Positions 10,726-19,043 of a stretch of DNA of 39,816 nucleotides are shown here, piece by piece. A program made the translations under genes and the position numbers. The DNA is from Paenibacillus arenosi. GTDB taxonomy: Bacteria > Bacillota > Bacilli > Paenibacillales > Paenibacillaceae. The stretch spans positions 1-39,816 of the forward strand of contig NZ_JACYTN010000033.1 of the NCBI RefSeq assembly GCF_014841135.1, read 5' to 3'. The first letter of the stretch is position 1. The number at the start of each line of letters is the position of its first letter. The notes beneath the pieces are model-generated. The model had not been told where the DNA came from. It saw nothing but the letters and a program-made list of their open reading frames with translations, and did no database searches.

Positions 10726-10754
10726 ATTATACAACTCTTATAAAGAGTTATTTA
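10726..10754 (-). promoter_or_regulatory. Possible ligA promoter with a palindrome in the spacer
   Basis: On the minus strand a perfect TATAAT is preceded at 17 bases by a poor -35 (TAAATA). The spacer holds an inverted repeat AACTCTT-ATA-AAGAGTT (10733-10749) that could be an operator. The match is only partial, so the promoter is tentative. Confidence 0.3.
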
Positions 10755-10784
10755 ACTTTGACATGACAAATCGTATTCTCTGCC

Positions 10785-10890
10785 TTATTTTTTTGTAGGG
10801 CAGATCGTGTTTCCGATCGCTGTGGTAGTCGAATTCTTTGATTTGTATGCATAAGGATAGAATTCGACTACAAAGGCGACCACTTCGTTT
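10785..10890. repeat. Candidate dispersed intergenic repeat with stem-loop
   Basis: GTAGTCGAATTCT and its exact complement at 10825-10837 and 10859-10871 form a 13-bp stem around a 21-base loop. A second small stem (CTGCC/GGCAG) lies beside it. The pcrA frame stays open for 38 codons after its TAG stop through this element, ending at 10785. The structure resembles small palindromic repeats that occur in many copies in Paenibacillus genomes. Copy number cannot be tested in this window, where it occurs once. Confidence 0.4.
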
Positions 10891-10901
10891 CTTCGAACGG
10901 A

Positions 10902-13352
10902 CTACACCTTCGTTACTGGGGCAAATGCTGCCAGCAAACGTTTAAGCCCTACTGGTGCTGGGAAGGCAATTTGTAGTTCCGTATCTGTACCCGTACCTTT
11001 TACAGATACGATGACGCCCGTTCCCCATTTCGCATGAGAGACCTTGTCACCAGCTACGTATGAGGCATTACCACCACCTGCTTCTCGCGCTTTGTCGAGT
11101 GGAGATGTTACCTTAACTTGCGGAGCACTTGGACGAACTCCTTGTCCCGCTCCCATTGAGCCTGGACGGTTCGCTCCACCTGAACCAAAGCCACCAGATC
11201 TCGACTGACCTGGTGCAATTCCTCCTCCAGCTCCATAGCCAACCGTACCAGACTGTGATCCACTGTAGCCTAATCCACGTCCACCATAAGCAGAAGCAGT
11301 TCCCTGACGACCGTAACGGTCATATTGCCCGTATCGATTGCCTGACGGTGAAACGTCCTCTTTCAAATGCTCTGGTATTTCATCTAAGAAACGAGAAGGC
11401 TTATTCGCATTTGTACGCCCAAACAACGTTCGTGTGCGTGCGCAGGTCATAAATAACTGCTTCTCTGCACGTGTAATACCTACATACGCAAGACGTCGCT
11501 CTTCCTCCAGCTCATTTTCATCAGTAAAGGTACGGCTGTGTGGGAATACCCCTTCCTCCATACCAATGATAAACACAACTGGGAACTCCAAGCCCTTCGC
11601 ACTGTGCATGGTCATTAAAATAACGGCATCTTGCGGTTCGTTCTCATCTGCTTTGTCTCCAAGCGTATCGATATCTGCAATTAAAGCAAGATCCGTTAAG
11701 AAGGAAACAAGCGACTTATCATCATTACGCTTCTCAAATTCTTGTGTAACAGATAAGAACTCATCAATGTTCTCTAGTCTTGCTTTGGATTCCAATGTAT
11801 TTTCACGTTGAAGCTCAAGCTTGTACTCAGACAACTCAAGCAACTTCTCTGTTAATTCGGTAACAGACAAGTACTCCAACATGCGGTGCAAGCTATCAAT
11901 CATCGCATGGAATTCACGTAGCGCGTTCTTTGTCTTTGGCGCAATATCCAGCATGTCCATGTCCGTAATGACTTGCATCATGGAAACGCCTCTTGATGTA
12001 GCTGCTTCAGAAATCTTAGCCAATGTCGTCGCACCTATACCACGTTTAGGTACGTTAATGATGCGATCCAAGTCAATATCACTGTCTGGATTCGAAACAA
12101 GCTTCAAATAAGCAAGCAAATCTTTAATCTCTTTACGGTCGTAGAACTTGATCCCGCCAACGATTTGATAGGGTATATCCGACTTGATAAGAATTTCCTC
12201 GATTACACGGGACTGTGCATTCGTACGATAAAGAATAGCGTGGTTGTCATAGGACATACCACTCATCTGATTTTTCTTAATCTCAGCCGTAACAAAATAA
12301 CCTTCGTCATGCTCTGTATCTGCTTGATACAGCTTAATTAGATTACCTTCACCGCTGTCCGTCCACAGCTTCTTCGGCTTACGTCCTGTATTCAGCTTAA
12401 TGACTTCATTCGCTGCATTAAGAATATTTGCCGTAGAACGATAGTTCTGTTCCAACAGAATAGCCGTTGCGCTTGGATAATCCTCTTCAAAATTCAAAAT
12501 ATTCGTTATATCCGCACCTCGCCACCCATAGATGGACTGATCGCTATCACCAACGACACATATATTTTGATGCTGATCTGCCAGCATGCGGCACAGCATA
12601 TACTGAGCACGGTTCGTATCTTGATACTCATCGACATGAATGTATTTGAACTTCTTCTGATAATAATCGAGTACTTCTGGTACTTCACGGAATAAATCCG
12701 TCGTTTTCATAATGAGATCATCGAAGTCGAGCGCATTGTTAGCTTTAAGTCGCTTCTGATAAGCCTTATACACTTTCGCTACAATGCCTTCGAAATAATC
12801 ACTTGCTTTCTGCTCGAATCTCCCTGGACCGATCAATTCATTCTTAGCGGAACTCATAACCGCTTGTACAGCCTTCGGGTCAAACTGTTTCGTGTCTATA
12901 TTTAAATCCTTCATACAGCCACGGATAACTGAAAGCTGATCAGAAGAATCAAGAATCGTAAAGTTGGAATTAAATCCTATCCGCTCAATGTCTTTGCGCA
13001 AAATACGTACACACATCGAGTGGAACGTTGACACCCAAATCTCGTGACCTTCTGGTCCAATTAGTTTAGCTACACGCTCCTGCATCTCACGAGCTGCCTT
13101 ATTCGTAAATGTAAGCGCCAGTATACTCCATGGAGCCGCCTTACGTGTTGCAATTAAATAAGCAATTCGATGCGTCAATACGCGCGTCTTACCTGAACCC
13201 GCTCCCGCCATAATAAGAAGTGGTCCTTCTGTCGTCTCAACAGCACGACCCTGCTCAGGGTTCAGTTTCTTAATTGCAGCGTGGATGTCCACACTTAACT
13301 GAGGGTTAGGTCGTTTATTATCACTTCCAGATGATTGTAAAAATTCAAACAT
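10902..13352 (-). CDS. pcrA: ATP-dependent DNA helicase PcrA (UvrD/Rep family)
   Basis: This 816-residue superfamily 1A helicase unwinds DNA 3' to 5' and is essential for plasmid replication and repair in Gram-positive bacteria. It shows the Q motif (LNPEQGRAV), Walker A AGAGSGKT (about 49-56), motif II VDEYQDTN, motif III GDSDQSIYGWRGAD, and motifs V-VI including MTMHSAKGLEFPVVF and RRLAYVGITRAEKQL. A long Gly/Ser/Arg-rich linker (about 685-755) leads to a C-terminal Tudor-like domain (GDKVSHAKWGTGVIVSV) known to touch RNA polymerase in this family. Length is longer than the B. subtilis type because of the linker. AAAGGAG ten bases upstream supports the ATG. It lies between pcrB and ligA, the conserved Bacillales order. 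Confidence 0.97.
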   Translation of the reverse strand: MFEFLQSSGSDNKRPNPQLSVDIHAAIKKLNPEQGRAVETTEGPLLIMAGAGSGKTRVLTHRIAYLIATRKAAPWSILALTFTNKAAREMQERVAKLIGPEGHEIWVSTFHSMCVRILRKDIERIGFNSNFTILDSSDQLSVIRGCMKDLNIDTKQFDPKAVQAVMSSAKNELIGPGRFEQKASDYFEGIVAKVYKAYQKRLKANNALDFDDLIMKTTDLFREVPEVLDYYQKKFKYIHVDEYQDTNRAQYMLCRMLADQHQNICVVGDSDQSIYGWRGADITNILNFEEDYPSATAILLEQNYRSTANILNAANEVIKLNTGRKPKKLWTDSGEGNLIKLYQADTEHDEGYFVTAEIKKNQMSGMSYDNHAILYRTNAQSRVIEEILIKSDIPYQIVGGIKFYDRKEIKDLLAYLKLVSNPDSDIDLDRIINVPKRGIGATTLAKISEAATSRGVSMMQVITDMDMLDIAPKTKNALREFHAMIDSLHRMLEYLSVTELTEKLLELSEYKLELQRENTLESKARLENIDEFLSVTQEFEKRNDDKSLVSFLTDLALIADIDTLGDKADENEPQDAVILMTMHSAKGLEFPVVFIIGMEEGVFPHSRTFTDENELEEERRLAYVGITRAEKQLFMTCARTRTLFGRTNANKPSRFLDEIPEHLKEDVSPSGNRYGQYDRYGRQGTASAYGGRGLGYSGSQSGTVGYGAGGGIAPGQSRSGGFGSGGANRPGSMGAGQGVRPSAPQVKVTSPLDKAREAGGGNASYVAGDKVSHAKWGTGVIVSVKGTGTDTELQIAFPAPVGLKRLLAAFAPVTKV

Positions 13353-13376
13353 AATGCCGTTGCTCCTTTCTATATA

Positions 13377-13499
13377 AATAGGTTGTCCTGTTTAGCTTGA
13401 TTATCTCATGTATCATAGAAGAAAATTGAATGCATTGAGTTCTTCCGCAAACAGAGATATGACTCTATCTACAGTCTGCCGTTATTCAATAGGTTGTCT
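13377..13499. repeat. 11-bp direct repeat pair between pcrB and pcrA
   Basis: AATAGGTTGTC occurs at 13377-13387 and again at 13489-13499, flanking about 100 bases without a gene. It may be a trace of a small insertion or a duplicated regulatory sequence. No inverted termini are seen inside. Confidence 0.45.
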
Positions 13500-13508
13500 T
13501 AGCCTATT

Positions 13509-14261
13509 CTACACTTTGTCCTCTTTAGCGATCTTCTTAACTGCGTTTACCGTAGCCAATGCTGCCGCCATATCTTCATAAATGATATTCCCTACAACAA
13601 CTACATCCGCAGACTCAGCAGCCTGCTGCGCTTGTTCTACCGTCTTTATACCGCCACCGTAAATAACAAATGCCTGACTGACTGCTGATTGAATTGCTTT
13701 AACTGTATCCATATCTCCAAATGTACCGCTATACTCCACATAAACGAGCGGAAGCTGCATGAGCTTGTCCGCTACTTGTGCATAAGCGACAGCTTCTTTT
13801 TTAGATAGAGCTGCATTCGCTTCACTCACCTTTGCCGCTGTGCAATCCGGATTAAGTATTAAATACCCTTCAGGGATAAGCAGATCCCAAGGCATCATAT
13901 ACCCGTACTGCTCAATTGCACGCTGATGCTGGCCAACCAACCAGTCTGGATTGGTCGTGTTAAGTACCATTGGAATCAAGTATGCGTCAAATCCAGGAAC
14001 AACTGCATCCAAATCAGACACTTCCTGAACTGCTGGCAGCTCATAACGACGAATACGCGCCATCAGGTCTACTGTATTATCAAATGTTATTCCACTAGAC
14101 CCTCCAACGATAATAGCATCTGTTCCTGAGAGACACACTTTATCTAATGCCTCATCACTGATTTCCTTATCAGGGTCCAGCTTAAACACATGTCGCCATG
14201 TTGGCAACTGTATATCATCAATTGCACTTCTATGTGCTGTTGGCTTTATCGAAGCTGTCAC
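13509..14261 (-). CDS. pcrB: Heptaprenylglyceryl phosphate synthase PcrB
   Basis: This 250-residue PcrB/GGGPS-family TIM-barrel enzyme joins heptaprenyl diphosphate to sn-glycerol-1-phosphate, giving an archaeal-type ether lipid known in Bacillales. Family motifs visible are VGGSSGITFDNTV (phosphate/glycerol side), PLVYVEYSGTFGD and VIYGGGIKTVEQA near the C-terminus. A GTG start is used, with GGAGG seven bases upstream. A promoter is seen at 14349-14377. It is followed by pcrA and ligA on the same strand, as is usual in Bacillales. Confidence 0.93.
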   Translation of the reverse strand: MTASIKPTAHRSAIDDIQLPTWRHVFKLDPDKEISDEALDKVCLSGTDAIIVGGSSGITFDNTVDLMARIRRYELPAVQEVSDLDAVVPGFDAYLIPMVLNTTNPDWLVGQHQRAIEQYGYMMPWDLLIPEGYLILNPDCTAAKVSEANAALSKKEAVAYAQVADKLMQLPLVYVEYSGTFGDMDTVKAIQSAVSQAFVIYGGGIKTVEQAQQAAESADVVVVGNIIYEDMAAALATVNAVKKIAKEDKV

Positions 14262-14348
14262 GCTGTTACCTCCACTCTAACCTACACCCGTTGTTCTAAG
14301 ACGAGTTTCCTACCTGAATGTTTGGCTCGGTTACGCCCAATAAAAATA

Positions 14349-14377
14349 AGTCTAAGTGAGTATGTAGGGGGTGTCAA
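14349..14377 (-). promoter_or_regulatory. Promoter of pcrB
   Basis: On the minus strand a perfect TTGACA, a 17-base spacer and TAGACT (4 of 6) lie about 90 bases upstream of the pcrB GTG. It is the best sigma-A match in this gap and fits a pcrB-pcrA-ligA unit starting here. Confidence 0.6.
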
Positions 14378-14468
14378 TGCGAGTATGATGAGCTGTCAGA
14401 AAATGAAGGCATGGTATAGATAAGCTACTTAGTATACGAATGTACGTTCTAACTAAATTGTATAAAAA

Positions 14469-14508
14469 ATACTCCGCATTGTCACGTGTGACATTTTAGA
14501 CGGAGTAT
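14469..14508 (-). terminator. Terminator after the small membrane protein gene
   Basis: ATACTCCG and CGGAGTAT enclose a second palindrome (TGTCACGTGTGACA). On the minus strand the hairpin is followed by TATTTTTT. It lies 50 bases after the stop of the 39-residue gene and upstream of the pcrB promoter, isolating pcrB from the glycan locus. Confidence 0.8.
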
Positions 14509-14557
14509 CATTAAGACATACCTATGATTAATCGTAAAATTGACGAACAGCACCTAT

Positions 14558-14677
14558 CTAGGCTAACCATCTCCATAGAAACAAAATGGTTACCCACAAT
14601 AATAACCCTAGAAGTATCCCGTTCAACCAACCACGCCCGGTTGTACTTTCATCCCATGAATCTGGTGCCTGCTTCAT
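14558..14677 (-). CDS. Small single-pass membrane protein, 39 residues
   Basis: This short frame encodes a 39-residue protein with a polar N-terminus (MKQAPDSWDESTTGRG), one strongly hydrophobic segment (WLNGILLGLLLWVTILFLWRWL, shown here as residues 17-38 in substance) and a short end after Arg36. AAGGGGAG lies ten bases upstream of the ATG and a good terminator follows the stop, so it is well supported as a gene. The ribosome site forms part of the right arm of a hairpin (14686-14727). It is on the same strand as the sugar-transferase gene and lies 75 bases after it. I do not recognise the family. A role next to the membrane initiation enzyme is possible but not shown. Confidence 0.6.
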   Translation of the reverse strand: MKQAPDSWDESTTGRGWLNGILLGLLLWVTILFLWRWLA

Positions 14678-14685
14678 AAACGACC

Positions 14686-14727
14686 AACTCCCCTTCTCTA
14701 AGAATGTTATTCTCAGTCTGGGGAGTT
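14686..14727. promoter_or_regulatory. Hairpin overlapping the small gene's ribosome site
   Basis: AACTCCCC and GGGGAGTT pair, with an inner AGAAT/ATTCT stem. On the plus strand it ends in TTTTTTC like a terminator, but no plus-strand gene leads into it. On the minus strand the second arm contains the AGGGGAG ribosome site of the 39-residue gene, so in read-through RNA the site would be masked. Confidence 0.55.
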
Positions 14728-14752
14728 TTTTCTTCATTTTATACCTATTGTG

Positions 14753-16159
14753 CTAATAAGCGTTTTTGTTTACAAATCCATTCCAAATCGTCTTCCAAAT
14801 AATTTTAATATCAAATAATAAGGACCAATTCTCAATATAGAAAATATCGTGACGAATGCGCTCTTCAATGGATGTATCGCCACGAAGACCATTGCTTTGC
14901 GCCCATCCTGTTATGCCAGGTCTTACGTGATGCTTAACCATGTACTTCGGAATTTCTTCTTTGAACTGCTCTACAAAATAAGGCCGTTCAGGGCGTGGCC
15001 CCACTACACTCATATGACCAAATAGCACATTAAAAAACTGTGGCAGTTCATCCAGACTCGTCTTCCGCAAAAAACTTCCGAACTTTGTTTTACGTGGATC
15101 ATTTTCCGTGGTCCAATGTGTATCTGCCGTATGTACCGTATCAACTCGCATAGAACGGAATTTGTACATATTGAAGTTTCGTCGATTTAAACCCACACGC
15201 TCCTGCTTGAAAATAATAGGGCCGCGGGAGGTTAATTTGATGCCAATAGCAATTGCGACCATAACAGGTAACGTTAAAAGAATTGCTGTAACCGCAAATA
15301 AAATGTCAAAGCTTCGCTTAAATATGCGATTGCTCATCATATCCAACGGAATATCCCTAACGTTTATAAGAGGCATACCAGCAAAGTTATCGAAGAATGG
15401 TCTAGCCGGTAAATAATCAAAGAAGTCAGGGATAATTAGCGTACGTACTCCCGCTTTTTCACACACATTAATTAGCGTTGGAAATTTATGATGTGCATCA
15501 AGTGGAAGAGCAATAATAACTTCATCAATAAGTTGCTTATTCAAGGTGTCTTCCAGTTCATTCAAAGTGCCAAGTATCGGTTTGTACGCCTTTTCATCAT
15601 CTCGATCCCATACAGCATGATCATCAAGGAATCCCACCACTTCGTATCCTAATTCAGGTGAATAGGATAGATTGGAATAGAATCGCTTACCTAATGAACC
15701 CGCTCCAACAATAAGAATGAACTGTTTGTTATATCCCTTTTGTCTAACTGTACGCAACGTTAGCTTCACTGCATATCGATACAAAATCGTCAGTAATGTA
15801 GCTGTTGTAACAAAAATGGCTAGATATTCACGAGAAATGTGAACTTCCTTCATCACGAACAACAATCCAAACAGTATGAACAAACTTATTACTTGCGTTT
15901 GAACGATACGTATGAGTTGGTCTGCAAAGCGTTTCTTGCGATGAATCATGTATAGTGAAGTTAGAATGCCGATAAATAGGAGAATAATTGCATAGGCACC
16001 AGACCACGTAAGATAACTGTTAAATGGAAGAGCAGAGTCCCCTGCCAGCAGTCCGCTCTTGAACTTGATCCACCAAGCGATACCCATGGCTACAGCGACA
16101 CATACCATATCAAACAGCATATACATATTGGTTAAAAACCTTTGGTTTTTGCGAATCAT
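14753..16159 (-). CDS. wsfP: Polyprenyl-phosphate sugar-1-phosphate transferase (glycan initiation)
   Basis: This 468-residue protein of the WbaP/WcaJ (polyprenol-phosphate hexose-1-phosphate transferase) class starts glycan assembly on the membrane lipid carrier. It has four N-terminal membrane segments, a Rossmann-like domain (ILIVGAGSLGKRFY, about 148-161), one more membrane segment near 285-307 and the C-terminal catalytic domain with KFRSMRVD, SLDELPQ (Asp370-Glu371) and VGPRPERP. The gene symbol is that of the Paenibacillus alvei S-layer glycan initiation enzyme, used because family, neighbours and locus agree; the transferred sugar (Gal or Glc) cannot be told from the sequence. GAGGT upstream supports the ATG. 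It is the last glycan gene of this strand block. Confidence 0.85.
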   Translation of the reverse strand: MIRKNQRFLTNMYMLFDMVCVAVAMGIAWWIKFKSGLLAGDSALPFNSYLTWSGAYAIILLFIGILTSLYMIHRKKRFADQLIRIVQTQVISLFILFGLLFVMKEVHISREYLAIFVTTATLLTILYRYAVKLTLRTVRQKGYNKQFILIVGAGSLGKRFYSNLSYSPELGYEVVGFLDDHAVWDRDDEKAYKPILGTLNELEDTLNKQLIDEVIIALPLDAHHKFPTLINVCEKAGVRTLIIPDFFDYLPARPFFDNFAGMPLINVRDIPLDMMSNRIFKRSFDILFAVTAILLTLPVMVAIAIGIKLTSRGPIIFKQERVGLNRRNFNMYKFRSMRVDTVHTADTHWTTENDPRKTKFGSFLRKTSLDELPQFFNVLFGHMSVVGPRPERPYFVEQFKEEIPKYMVKHHVRPGITGWAQSNGLRGDTSIEERIRHDIFYIENWSLLFDIKIIWKTIWNGFVNKNAY

Positions 16160-16232
16160 ATTGACCTCAACCTTATTTCAATGATTTACTTTCATTTCCT
16201 ATTATAGCTCAGTTTCTATGTTTAACATATAG

Positions 16233-17120
16233 CTATTTTTTATTAGTGATCAAAGCTTTCACCTTAAAACAGGTATTCAGCGCTAATGCTACTGTTGTCT
16301 TAGCCGCAATGCCTGCATACATCAATGCATTCACCCACCACGGATAATGTTTGGCAAAATTTTTCTTATGAAGAAGGTAAATGGCTCTATGAAATTCATA
16401 CGTGATTTTGTACGGTTTGTTGCGACTACTAGCTCGTTTTAAATGAAGAATGGATGTAGCAGCGTGGTAATAGTTTACCCATCCTGCCTGCTGAATACGA
16501 TAGCACCAATCTACATCTTCACCATACATAAAATAATCTTCATCCAGCATACCAACCTCTTCAATCGCTTCGCGCCGTACCATCATAAATGCTCCTACTA
16601 GGCAATCGATCGGGTAGGATCCATTCTCGTCCAAATCCTCACGATGATAGGCATTATATTTAGGGCTATTTGGAAAACGCTTGGAGACACCAGATACATA
16701 ATAAAACGTTGCTGTCGGTGTTGGAAAACCTCGCTTGCAGGCTTTGTCTAAGCTGCCATCTGGCAGTACCACTTTGCATCCTGCTGAACCAACTTCAGGA
16801 TGCTTATCCATAAACCGAATCATCGTATCGAGGGTATCCGGTTGTACAATAGTATCAGAGTTAAGAAGTAGGATGTATCTACCCTTTGCAACGTGCATTC
16901 CTTGATTATTCGCTTTGGAGAAGCCAAGATTATCTTTGTTCTCAATAAGATGAATATATGGATATTGTTGTTTCACCGCGACTACTGTATCGTCTCTTGA
17001 AGCGTTGTCCATTAAGATAATCTCGTATTTATATTCAGTAACTGAATGTAAGACGGAAGCTATGCAGTTCAAAGTTAATTGCTTCGTATTATAATTCACA
17101 ATAATAATGGATAGATCCAT
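16233..17120 (-). CDS. GT2 glycosyltransferase, WbbL/RfbF-like (probable rhamnosyltransferase)
   Basis: This 295-residue family 2 glycosyltransferase resembles WbbL-type rhamnosyltransferases that act early in glycan assembly on the cytoplasmic face. The N-terminal fold has IIIVNYNTKQLT, DNASRDDT, NLGFSKANNQG and the metal-binding LNSDT (Asp89), and later EDVDWCYR as the probable catalytic-base region. No convincing membrane span is seen except a weak hydrophobic tail near 260-280. AAGGAG lies eight bases before the ATG. A terminator and a promoter-like sequence separate it from the upstream GT2 gene, so it and the initiation transferase may form their own unit. Rhamnose as substrate is inferred from family and the neighbouring rml genes. 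Confidence 0.85.
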   Translation of the reverse strand: MDLSIIIVNYNTKQLTLNCIASVLHSVTEYKYEIILMDNASRDDTVVAVKQQYPYIHLIENKDNLGFSKANNQGMHVAKGRYILLLNSDTIVQPDTLDTMIRFMDKHPEVGSAGCKVVLPDGSLDKACKRGFPTPTATFYYVSGVSKRFPNSPKYNAYHREDLDENGSYPIDCLVGAFMMVRREAIEEVGMLDEDYFMYGEDVDWCYRIQQAGWVNYYHAATSILHLKRASSRNKPYKITYEFHRAIYLLHKKNFAKHYPWWVNALMYAGIAAKTTVALALNTCFKVKALITNKK

Positions 17121-17183
17121 AATTTATACTCCTTTATAGCAGCAACATTCAGCTTAATTAGCTAAAATCATTCCTAAGCTTTC

Positions 17184-17212
17184 GTTATAATTTCACTACC
17201 ACTATATGTGAC
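17184..17212 (-). promoter_or_regulatory. Possible promoter for the GT2 gene at 16233-17120
   Basis: On the minus strand GTCACA (4 of 6), a 17-base spacer and TATAAC (5 of 6) follow the terminator at 17224-17257. This would restart transcription for the last two glycan genes of the block. Confidence 0.4.
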
Positions 17213-17223
17213 TATAACACAAA

Positions 17224-17257
17224 ACCGACAGCTATTGGGTCATCCCTCACTGTCGGT
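17224..17257 (-). terminator. Internal terminator of the glycan operon
   Basis: ACCGACAG and CTGTCGGT form an 8-bp stem followed on the minus strand by TTTTGTG, five bases after the stop of the upstream GT2 gene. The U-run is short, so read-through is likely partial. Confidence 0.65.
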
Positions 17258-17261
17258 CTCT

Positions 17262-18179
17262 TTAGATATAGCCAATCATAATTAGAATTTGAAAAAGTCT
17301 TTGTTCCAAGGATGACTGACGATACAGTTTACACTTCTTTAAATACTGATATCGTTGCAGCAAGCTCGGCCTTGAGGCAAGGAACCACTGTAATTGTTCC
17401 TGCTTATGAGCGTCTAGTAAATGTGAATAATGTTTAGAGAATTCTTGTGCTTGACGAACTAACAGTCGCTTGCCTTTATGTTTACGAAAACTAGCCCATT
17501 TCTTCCCTACTATCTCCCACCTGGATACATTACCGCCCACGACATTATTTTCATGCTGCCTATACAAAATAGAGGGCTCTGCATCGTATAATACTTCTCC
17601 TAAAGCAGATAGACATAAGTACGCCCACCAATCATGCATCAGTAATGCGCTATCATCCACCTGCTTCTGAATAAGCAACTCCCGAGCTTTTTTATTAATT
17701 GTTATTGTAGCTCCTACAGCAATATTTTGAATCAAAGCATTGTTAAAGCTAGGCTGTCGAAGGGGAGGTGTTGGCCATATATTTAACTTATTTAGTCGAT
17801 GGTCAACCATTTGAGTAGATGTAAAAAACATAGTAGGTTGATCTTTTACACCAATTTTACTCACAGACCTCTGAACTTTATCAGGCAACCAAATATCATC
17901 TTGATCACAGAAACAATAGTAATCATAGACACTGTCTGAAGCTTGTAGAAGTTCCATGAAGCTTCTCACAACACCCTTATTTCCCCCTAGAATCAACCTT
18001 ATCTTACCCGGATATGACTCCATATAGGACTCAATAACAGGTATCGTGCTGTCCGTAGAGCCATCATCACGTATTAAGATAACGATATTGGGATAGGTTT
18101 GTTCGATAATACTATCGAGTTGCTGCCTAATATACCGCTCTCCATTGTAGGTAGACAATAGCACTTGGACTCCACTCAA
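17262..18179 (-). CDS. GT2 glycosyltransferase (probable rhamnosyltransferase)
   Basis: This 305-residue family 2 glycosyltransferase has the fold markers VLLSTYNGERYI, RDDGSTDST and FCDQDDIWLPDK (DQDD at about 92-95), which are typical of alpha-1,3-rhamnosyltransferases of polysaccharide loci. It is predicted to be cytosolic or membrane-associated. A TTG start is chosen because GGGAG lies nine bases upstream and no better codon is near. It directly follows rmlD, whose product completes dTDP-rhamnose, so a rhamnose donor is likely. Together with the WbbL-like enzyme it could build a short rhamnose adaptor, which is inference. Confidence 0.83.
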   Translation of the reverse strand: MSGVQVLLSTYNGERYIRQQLDSIIEQTYPNIVILIRDDGSTDSTIPVIESYMESYPGKIRLILGGNKGVVRSFMELLQASDSVYDYYCFCDQDDIWLPDKVQRSVSKIGVKDQPTMFFTSTQMVDHRLNKLNIWPTPPLRQPSFNNALIQNIAVGATITINKKARELLIQKQVDDSALLMHDWWAYLCLSALGEVLYDAEPSILYRQHENNVVGGNVSRWEIVGKKWASFRKHKGKRLLVRQAQEFSKHYSHLLDAHKQEQLQWFLASRPSLLQRYQYLKKCKLYRQSSLEQRLFQILIMIGYI

Positions 18180-18203
18180 TTTGTAACACTCCCTATTTTT
18201 TTA

Positions 18204-19043
18204 CTAACTGCCTTGTAAATAGCGCTTTAGTGCATCCTTCCAATGCGGGAGTGTATCAAAACCATTGATCCGAATACTTAGTGATTCCATTACAGAGTAC
18301 TTCGGACGGGGAGCTGGACGAGGAAATTGCTCCGTCGTACACGGAAGCAATTCCACGTTGATTCCACTCTGTTTGAATATTTCCTCTGCAAATTCAAACC
18401 AGCTACAAACGCCTGAATTGGATACATGATATATACCATATCGAGCAGTCTCCACTAATTTTAATAAGAACTGCGCTAAGTCAACCGTATACGTTGGAGA
18501 GCCAATTTGATCATGAACAATCGACAATCGATCTCTTTCCACACCAAATTTCAGCATCGTTTTCACAAAATTAGCACCGTACTCTCCGAATACCCAAGAA
18601 GTACGAACAATGAAATAACGTGACGAAAGAGACTGTACAAGTACTTCTCCTGCACGTTTCGATTTACCGTATATTCCTTGGGGATTGGTATTGTCGTACT
18701 CATGATATGGCATAGTTCCCTGCCCATCAAATACATAATCAGTACTAATATAGACCAGTTTTGCACCAATAGCCTCTGTCGCCTCTGCTACATTACGAGT
18801 GCCAACTGCATTAACAGCATATGCTTGTTCAACATCCGCTTCAGCCTGATCTACAGCTGTATAAGCCGCGCAATGGATGACAACATCAGGCCGCTCATCA
18901 GTTAACACTTGTTGACAGCGCTCCTGATCAGTAATATCCAACTTTTCACGGTTGCAAGCTACAACACAATGTCCCGAATCATGAAACAGCTGAACAACAT
19001 CTTGCCCTAGTTGTCCATCTGCACCAGTTACTAGAACTTTCAT
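18204..19043 (-). CDS. rmlD: dTDP-4-dehydrorhamnose reductase RmlD
   Basis: This 279-residue short-chain dehydrogenase/reductase performs the last step of dTDP-L-rhamnose synthesis, reducing dTDP-4-keto-rhamnose with NADPH. The N-terminal VTGADGQLGQDVV is the nucleotide site; YISTDYVFDGQ and YGKSKRAGE carry the catalytic Thr, Tyr and Lys region. The ATG overlaps the rmlB stop as ATGA. It is the last of the four rml genes. Confidence 0.96.
   Translation of the reverse strand: MKVLVTGADGQLGQDVVQLFHDSGHCVVACNREKLDITDQERCQQVLTDERPDVVIHCAAYTAVDQAEADVEQAYAVNAVGTRNVAEATEAIGAKLVYISTDYVFDGQGTMPYHEYDNTNPQGIYGKSKRAGEVLVQSLSSRYFIVRTSWVFGEYGANFVKTMLKFGVERDRLSIVHDQIGSPTYTVDLAQFLLKLVETARYGIYHVSNSGVCSWFEFAEEIFKQSGINVELLPCTTEQFPRPAPRPKYSVMESLSIRINGFDTLPHWKDALKRYLQGS

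Noticed and set aside
13388..13488. Insertion sequence between the 11-bp repeats
   Set aside because: No transposase frame and no terminal inverted repeats in the roughly 100-base stretch.
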